Positions 57,127 through 64,000 of a stretch of 64,000 bases of DNA are shown here, piece by piece. The notes under the pieces were generated by a model. That model was not told the origin of the DNA. It ran no database searches and saw only the letters and a list, made by a program, of their open reading frames with translations. Within the stretch, counting starts at the first letter, position 1. Every line of letters begins with the position of its first letter. Location: the NCBI GenBank assembly GCA_963920635.1, contig OY987298.1:58941949-59005948 (forward strand), read 5' to 3'. A program made the translations under genes and the position numbers. Source of the DNA: Pseudeuparius sepicola. Taxonomy: Eukaryota; Arthropoda; Insecta; Coleoptera; Anthribidae.

Positions 57127-58348
57127 TACAGGGTGATTCGGTTCCGGTGCTCAACATGGGGATCTCGGAAACCGTAACAGATACGAAGTCGGTCAAATGG
57201 AGGCAAACTTCTGCCTCTGGGCGCCTAACAATATGCCGTTGAGAAAGTTAAAATATTTTCATGGGTTGCTGAGATATTAAAAAAAAACGATTTTTGAAAA
57301 TTACATTTTATTTTTTTCTGGCGCCATTTGCGATAATATTGAAAAATAAATTATACTTTTTCATTGCAACTTTTTCTGGACTAGGTCCTGGTATTTTTGA
57401 ATTTTCGGGGCGACGTTTCGTTTTTGAGATAGAGGGATCATCTTAATTTTTTTAAATACGGACCTGGATTTCTTATTCCATATTTCGAAATAAATCTTTG
57501 TCCTGAGTACAACGATGTATGACACATACATATTTTTTTTCGTTTTGGCCGCCAAAATGCACATTAACTACGAAAAAAATTAATACGCTCCTAGACTATG
57601 CATTTTTTTCTCTTTTTTCAAAGCTATTCCAATTATAACAAGTAATCATTTTTTATACCTACTGGATTAATTAAACTCTATGTTTGTCATATTTTGAAAT
57701 TCTTTTTTATACTTTAGGTAAAATGTATCTCACTATTGTTAGTAATAATTATTAAGTACTATCGTTGTTAGTATAAAAAATAATTTTAAATATGACAAAC
57801 ATGGAGTATAATTATTAATCCAGTAGGTATTAAAATAATGATCACCTGTTATAATTGGAATAGCTTTGAAAAAAAGAGAGAAAAATACATAATCCAGGAC
57901 CGTATTAATCCTTTTCTTAGTGAATGTGCATTTTAGCAGCTAAAACGAGAAAAAATATGTATGTGCCATACATCGTTGTACTCAGGACAACGATTCAATT
58001 CGAAATATGCAATAAAAAACCCAGGTCCGTATTTTAAAAAAATATTCAAAAACTAAACGTCGCCCCAAAAATCTAAAAATACTATGACGTAGTCCAGAAA
58101 AAGTTGCAATGAAAAAGTATAATTTATTTTTCAATATTATTGCAAATGGCTCCAGAAAAAAATAAAATCTAATTTTCAAAAATTCGGTTTTTCTTAAATA
58201 TCTCAGCAACCCATGAAAATATTTTAACTTTCTCAACGGCATATTGTTAGGCGCCCAAAGGCGCAAGTTTGCCTCCATTTGACCGACTTCGTATCTGTTA
58301 CGGTTTCCGAGATCCCCATGTTGAGCACCGGAACTGAATCACGCTGTA
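57127..58348. mobile_element. Foldback element with about 580-bp arms (GATCTCGGAAAC family)
   Basis: TACAGGGTGATTCGGTTCCG (57127) is inverted against CGGAACTGAATCACGCTGTA (ending 58348). The arms 57127-57700 and 57780-58348 match with moderate divergence (GGTGCTCAACATGGGGATCT, TTGAGAAAGTTAAAATATTT, TTGCAACTTTTTCTGGACTA). The 98-codon minus frame at 57982-58278 and the 67-codon one at 57361 are arm frames, not genes. Confidence 0.88.
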
Positions 58349-58457
58349 TAGTGTTATATAGTTATCTCTAAAAATAACCAAGCCACGAATTTTATTTTTT
58401 TTTTCTGTAAATGTCGTCAAATATGATAAATTCACCTCTTTGCATGGAATGTTAAAT

Positions 58458-58963
58458 TTACAGGGTGTTTCATAAATGAATGCTGATACTACTAAAGGAC
58501 AATAAAAATTTATATGAACATAGGTCCGCAACCGCTTTATTTCTTAGATGCAGGGTGTCGAAATTGTACCAAAAAAAAAATTTTTCCCAATATCTCTAAA
58601 ACCGCTTTGTACTTTTTTTTTCACTTTTTCACATAATACATATTTTCCAGGACAACGGTTCTTTTAGTTTTCATTAGTGGCGTCCTTGTTAAAATTTAAA
58701 ATTTAAAAAATAAAATTCATTCATTTGCTTGTACCTAGGCGAATTTATTATTTAATTATCTTGTAGGATAGAAACATCTAGTATGCTAAAAACACATTTC
58801 GTTGTTTTATAAATTGAAGAAAAGAAATACAAAGCGATTTTAGAGATATGTATCTCAGAAATAAAGCGGTTTCGGACTATGTTCGTATAAAAAAAATTCG
58901 TCCAAGGATTATCACCATGCATGGATCAGCATTCAATTATGAAACAGTGTGTATATACAGTGT
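58458..58963. mobile_element. Foldback with doubled CAGGGTG motif in the left arm
   Basis: TACAGGGTGTTTCATAAATG (58459) is inverted against ATTATGAAACAGTGTGTATA (ending near 58963). A second GCAGGGTG starts at 58560 in the same direction, 100 bp inside. Arms of about 95 bp share GAACATAGGTCCGCAACCGC-like text with the mirror. No gene. Confidence 0.75.
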
Positions 58964-61200
58964 GTTTCACTTTGAGTCTAGATAATTCCGTATTTTTCAA
59001 AAGATGGGCTGATTTTTCAGTAAACCTTTTTTCGACCTGTACTACTCGAGGAGCTCTACATTTTGAGTTATAACTTTTGGAAATATACTCCTGGACAAAA
59101 TTAAAACACCACCACACAAAATTTCAAATTATATTTTGCGTGTCTTTGGACATTTACTATTGTTAAACTAATTATATAATGCAATTTGTTGCTTTTCATT
59201 TAGTTTTCATTAATTTATATTTCCATTAAGGCGCTACGATACCCCCCATTTTCAAGGGTTTCGTAGTTTACATCTCCTACTTGCATTTCTTAATATTTTC
59301 ACTTGATTTTTTTTGTGGCTTAGATAAAACTACGAAGAATCGTCGTTGCGTATCACGAACTGTGCAGGACTAATGCGACACTGTTAAAAAAAATGCCAAA
59401 CATACCCGAAATTCGACTATATTCGGTTAAGAATTTCGAGTATTTCCACCACTCAAAAATAATTCGAAGGACACAACGACGATTGAGGCATTCTATAACA
59501 TTATTTTAAGACTACTTTCAAGTCGATACGTTTGTTCGTTTGGCTATGATTTGAAAACTACGAACCCATTGCCCGGCAATAAAATGATCCGTGAATTGGC
59601 CATTCGAGCAGGAATTAGACGTACGGAGATAGGCGGGCGGGCGGGCGTTCGCTGGAACTCGTGGTTCCCCTACTTCCCCCTACTTCGGCGTACCTCACCG
59701 GGCTCGGAAACCACGTCAGGAGAACTTTCAATCGATATCAGATGGTTCATTTTTCATTTTATTAGTCTCAGTCTCCCTTATTTGTGTTTCGCTTGTTTTG
59801 AATGTTAGTATGTTAGCAAATATTTATATTTCCGAGTACCCGAAGAAAATATTTTCTACCGCGACATTATGTATGTCGACTGGCATATAATAATACTCAT
59901 TATTATTATTCCTCCAGGAATTATAAATAAATAATTATTAATCCATTGCGCCACAAATAAATTTTAGAAAATAAATAATTATTATTCACAAAGTACCTAC
60001 TTTTTGCTTTTGTGTAAAATGGTTTAATCCCTAGGGCATAAAATGGCCTGGTCGTGCAAAAAGAGTAAATTTAAATTCTAGACCAAATTGTGCGCTTGAT
60101 TTTTACTTTAAAAATGTGATAGGTACAAGTAATAATTTTGCCAAATAAATGGGTCATGTGAAGCATTTTTTGAAAACGAATTCCTATGTAAATCGCTGCA
60201 TGATAAAAGCTAATTTATATACTTTCCAGAGGGAACGATAATAATTCTGACATCCAGTCAGTTTTAGAAACTTCGTTAGAAGATTGTTCGAAAGTCATTG
60301 GAGTTGAAAATCGGGCAAAATAAAAATAGTACATTTTATTGTTCCAGTCTGTCGAATTTATGACATTTTAATACATTTTCTAGGATGTTCGATAATTCAG
60401 ATTTGTCAGAATAAGGTTCTGAAACTGAACCGCAGTCAGGGCAAGAATACCTATAATGTTTGATAATGATGTCACAACAGTCACATGTAGTGAAACCAAT
60501 AGGAGTAATTTTTGGGCTTGAGTGCTTTTATTCCCGTAGGTACCTAATATGGTTTCCAGAATTTGAGAGAGGGGTACCTACATATTTTGCATTTTGCACA
60601 CTTATTCGGATTTAGGTATAAGTAGTACTGCAGGTGCATAGGGTTTGGGAAACAAACTTTCTGGGAAAAACAGGGCTTTGAATGGAACATTTACAAGGGA
60701 TTAGAAATTAATAGCTCCTATTATCTCACAACTATTACTTTATTTAAAAAGGGAGACCCGTTTCGTAACTCTATAAATTTGTCCTTGAGGATGTAATTTT
60801 ATAGATTAACGAAACCGTTGTGATATAATATGGCCTATTCACTCTAATCCCTCTAAAGTGAACTCTCACAGTGTAGAAAGTTTTTAGTTAGATTTATTTA
60901 TTATTACACAAATGTAAATATGGAATACCTACTAGTTATATAAAACATTTTGAAGAAGTAGACTTTAGACGCACTTTTTTAGTCGTAGCAACACTATTAT
61001 GCAGAACAATTATCCAATCAAACATTAATAGATGTTCAACTGACCCTAATGTGGTTCAAGAAGAATTCGGTAATCGAATCGTTAATTTAGATTTTATAAT
61101 TTGAGCAATTACAAGTTTTTTTTATACACGAACCCTTCATAGCATGCACCTTTGCTGATATGAAAAATAATAGTAAAATTGCTTCGACGCCAAAAAGCTA
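58964..61200. other. Intergenic DNA, no gene seen; possible Tc1-type end at 59088
   Basis: CTCCTGGACAAAATTAAAAC at 59089-59108 resembles the terminus of Tc1-like elements, but no transposase or partner was found. A GC patch with a GCGGGCG run (59631-59647) lies in an 85-codon frame that has no domain. The rest is AT-rich. Confidence 0.4.
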
Positions 61201-61400
61201 TGCAGTGTGTTGCCAACGAAAAGTGAACGCCCTGAAAAATATCATTTTTGCAATAAAGCAAACAGGCCACCGCCGTTTTTTAAATATATATTCGCGCTTC
61301 TTCTCGGCATCGGCGAGACTCGTGTGACCCCGGCGGCCGTCGGCGGCGGCCGGCACGAGTTATTATTTCATATTATCTACACGTCTACACAGGAAAAAAA
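61201..61400. other. Short CpG/GC patch, unassigned
   Basis: 61290-61360 is markedly GC-rich (CGGCGGCCGTCGGCGGCGGC), standing in AT-rich DNA. It could be a promoter-proximal or first-exon remnant, but no donor, initiator or family match is convincing. The 75-codon frame across it is not trusted. Confidence 0.3.
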
Positions 61401-62646
61401 GACTGTTGTGATTTTAGTGAGTTCGTGTATATAGTCACTTTTCCATTACCTACTTTAAATATACAAGCAAATCCATGTGGTCCCAACAATATAATCTATA
61501 CTTTTGACGTAATTGCAGATGAACCAATAAGTTTAAAATAGTTTGAATTTCCGTTAAGAAGACGTATTGTCACTTCGATACTAAAATTGGCATACTACAA
61601 TGAAAGCATAACCTCGGTTTTAAAATATCTTATGTTTTATTTAAACAATTAAATTTATTTTATTTGAATAATAATAATTCTCACCCTCAGACTACTCCAA
61701 ACTATATAAGAGTACCCCAGAAGCAACTGAAAAAACATTATAATTCATTGGATGAACAAAATAACTTAATTGCAACTTTTATATTCATCAATGTAAGTAA
61801 TCATAGTCCAAGCAAATTGTCATTTTTTTATAGAGGTAGAAAAAAAATGATTCTTAACAGGTAGATATTTTCAGGGTTGGTTGTGGGTAGCGTCCTGAGT
61901 ATAACCCCAAAAAATCACCGTCGAAGTCGTGTTACGAACCCCGCAATAGGAGTGGTTTTGCAAACATTTTTTTGCAATTTTTTTTCTTCTCATGTGTACA
62001 ATTTTTTTTCTTCTTATGTATACATTATTACGTTCTCTACAACTTTCTCTCATGAAGTTTTTTTTTTAATTTCAATACTTCACGAGATATAGGTAAAAGA
62101 TCACCACTATCTAAAGTGCTTTATAAGGGTAAAAAAAAATTCTTTAAAACAAGCTGATTTTTTCAGGGTTAACTGGGGGTTAACTTAGGAGTGCACACAG
62201 TGATCGCAAATTAAAGGTTTTGAATCAACCCTACACTCTATATCGTTCGTAGTCATAATGAACACTGCAAGTGAATGGCTATAATTGATATTAGTACCCA
62301 CAATTAAGTATTACAAATCCAGCAAAAATTCAGTGACAATAGTTGTAATTTCAGTATAATGAACAGTTAAATGTATCCCTATTCAATTCAACACCATGAA
62401 ACGTTATGTTGTTCTGACAAAAGAATGTGCTTAGAAAAGAAGTATTATAGAATCAATTCCAGAACACGCTATTTATTGAAATAAAATATTACATTTAAAT
62501 TATTCATTAGAATTCAATATCAATTGTAATTGAATTGATTATTGTTAGTTACAAAAAAGCTTCTGCTTGAATTTGAGGAATAATATCTCATATTGAATTA
62601 AACAGGGTTTTTTTACAAAGTGACAGAGTTTTCTCAGTGTAGTACC
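61401..62646. other. AT-rich intergenic DNA, no gene seen
   Basis: Poly-T-rich frames on both strands near 61871-62092 are low complexity. Nothing was recognised. Confidence 0.5.
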
Positions 62647-62655
62647 CACGGCCGG

Positions 62656-62694
62656 CCTGCCCCTCAATCGTAGCACTATGAAGGGGCAGGCTGG
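62656..62694. repeat. Hairpin, GCCTGCCCCT stem
   Basis: GCCTGCCCCT and AGGGGCAGGC are exact reverse complements around a loop of about 17 nt, inside a GC-richer patch (62640-62790) with no visible gene. Confidence 0.7.
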
Positions 62695-63447
62695 AGTGGG
62701 GAGTCGTGGGGACCAGAGGAAGGAAAAGGATAGGCATATCTAATCGAGCGACGTTTGTCCTGAATTGAGTCGGGCATTTCCGGCGGATTTCATAAGTATC
62801 GTAGCCTCTTAATTTATTTTAATTTTTGTGGAGATTTATTAGGTATGTTACTGCGTTAATGTTGTCCAGGAGTTTATATTAAAAGAAGACGCCCAAAAAT
62901 CACAAAACCGTATTGGGCATTTTTTTAAAGATTAAAATGGATAGTGCCATCGAATTGACTATAGTTTATAGCCACAAAAAATCTGGCAAAGAAGAAACGG
63001 ACAGATAACACTTTTTTTTATAGCGTTTTTACGTGTGTGTCCGATTTTTCCCTTTTTTATAGGGTAGGTCTCTTTATTTTCGGGCTTCCTTATATCCTCT
63101 TTTGTCTTTAGAAGAGAAAATCGGACTTCTGGCGGAACATATTATGCTCAGGCGCCAGTTTTTTAGAGCGGTATACTCCGCTATGCTCGGATAACCTTCA
63201 GTAAGAGAAAATAATTTCCAGAATTCAGTGGTGTATTTGAGTCGTACAAGTTTTACACGCTTTACCTATTGTTTATAAGAGCTATGTATTTTACTAACAA
63301 GTTTTTATTTATTTTAGATGGCCGGCCCACAGAGGTCCACGGATCTGGAAACAAAAAACAGGCAGATAAGCTTCTATCTTTTAATCTACGTTTAGCAAGC
63401 TCAAATAACTAATTGAAACGCAGTTCCGATTTCAAGCGGCAAGCAAG

Positions 63448-63542
63448 CATTGTATTTTATCTCCGGAAAGCGCATGGTGAGCCGAAAATGTGTCAGACAT
63501 GACAGCCGTGAGCAGTCTTTAATAATATTATATCAGTCAACG
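63448..63542 (-). mobile_element. Truncated copy of the 7360-7536 MITE
   Basis: Read on the minus strand from 63542 it gives CGTTGACTGA, then AAGACTGCTCACGGCTGTCA, GGCTCACCATGCGCTT and CCGGAGATAAAATACAATGC, collinear with the left 90 bp of the 7360 copy. It stops near 63448, so the other end is missing. Confidence 0.8.
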
Positions 63543-64000
63543 GTTTTTAGATTACACTTTCAAGGAATCTATGTGGTGAATGGATTGACCTAGATACCTA
63601 CTTTTTATATAAATAACGAATAAATCCGTTCAAAAATAAAAAAATAGAAATGGGTCGCTGGGAACATTCCCAGGAATATTACCCGGAATATTCCAGGCAC
63701 GGGAGCATTAAAAAATTGGGAGTATTCCCAACAAATAGGAGCATTGACTCGAAAACAAATTTAGGTCTTGAAAATAAAACGTTCATTTTAAATGTTTTAA
63801 TTTTAAATGAAGAATTGGGGCCTCTGAGGTTGCTCTCTGCTTGTGTAGGTATATGTCGTAGGCATCGGGCGTAATACGTCAAATACGTCATTTAGCGGAA
63901 TGTCTAGTCATTACACGTATTGCCGGCAAAAGCTGTAATAAAATAATTATTACCTTGTTTGACTGAAATTATGCGTCATTTCAGGGATTGCCCTTGCCCT
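63543..64000. other. Intergenic DNA, no gene seen
   Basis: A GGAACATTCCCAGGAATATT-rich stretch (63661-63700) carries several GGAATATTCC-like palindromic words. Short frames on both strands have no domain. Confidence 0.45.

Noticed and set aside
57982..58278. 98-codon minus-strand frame
   Set aside because: Lies in the right arm of the 57127-58348 foldback; its mirror arm has different frames broken by stops, so it is not conserved as coding.
61207..61434. 75-codon frame over a CGG-rich patch
   Set aside because: No start context, splice site or family similarity; kept only as an unassigned GC patch.

Overview
This window looks like repeat-rich, intergenic nuclear DNA from an insect or another arthropod. 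The sequence is AT-rich, has no bacterial-style gene packing, and almost every open frame is under 110 codons. The coding material that can be recognised is transposon-derived: a pogo/Tigger-type transposase with an intron, a Tc1/mariner-type transposase, a hAT transposase C-terminus, a decayed jockey/CR1-like LINE, and a possible LTR-retrotransposon 3' end. Words of the GTAGGTACCTAC type recur throughout, as in many insect genomes. I cannot name the species. No host protein-coding gene is certain. The best candidate is a CpG-rich first exon plus promoter on the minus strand at 33922-34200.

Layout, 0-21 kb. The window opens inside a dimeric satellite (1-452), then an array of 20-bp palindromes (483-766). 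A foldback element (3961-9314) holds a decayed LINE, which was itself hit by a 177-bp MITE with a 7-bp target duplication and by a 1-kb TIR element. Small foldbacks follow to 16.2 kb. A mariner-like element (18712-20955) carries a full-length 360-aa transposase whose first catalytic Asp reads His.

Layout, 21-36 kb. A perfect 23-bp hairpin sits beside a tRNA-like sequence bounded by a 10-bp inverted repeat. A hAT element with a perfect 8-bp target duplication (21816-23914) is followed by a TTAA-flanked MITE (24232-24570), a second hAT element with a 1.2-kb palindrome (26465-28139), the CpG-rich first-exon candidate, and a hAT MITE just upstream of it.

Layout, 36-64 kb. Long foldbacks lie at 37.2-38.4, 39.9-41.3, 50.7-51.8, 57.1-58.3 and 58.5-59.0 kb. 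At 43.3-50.5 kb there is a nest of elements. At its core is an apparently complete pogo-like transposon (46269-49370) with 24-bp TIRs, TA duplication and a 729-aa spliced reading frame. Two sibling TA MITEs lie at 54.5 and 56.0 kb.

The main theme is one superfamily of palindromic elements. Most begin with TACAGGGTG or a close variant, and several repeat this motif in the same direction about 100-111 bp inside the end, an IR/DR-like layout known from Tc1 transposons. The mariner-like element ends in CAGGGTGGCCCA, so it may be related to the source of transposase for these non-autonomous foldbacks. That link is inference. Identity values and boundaries were judged by eye.
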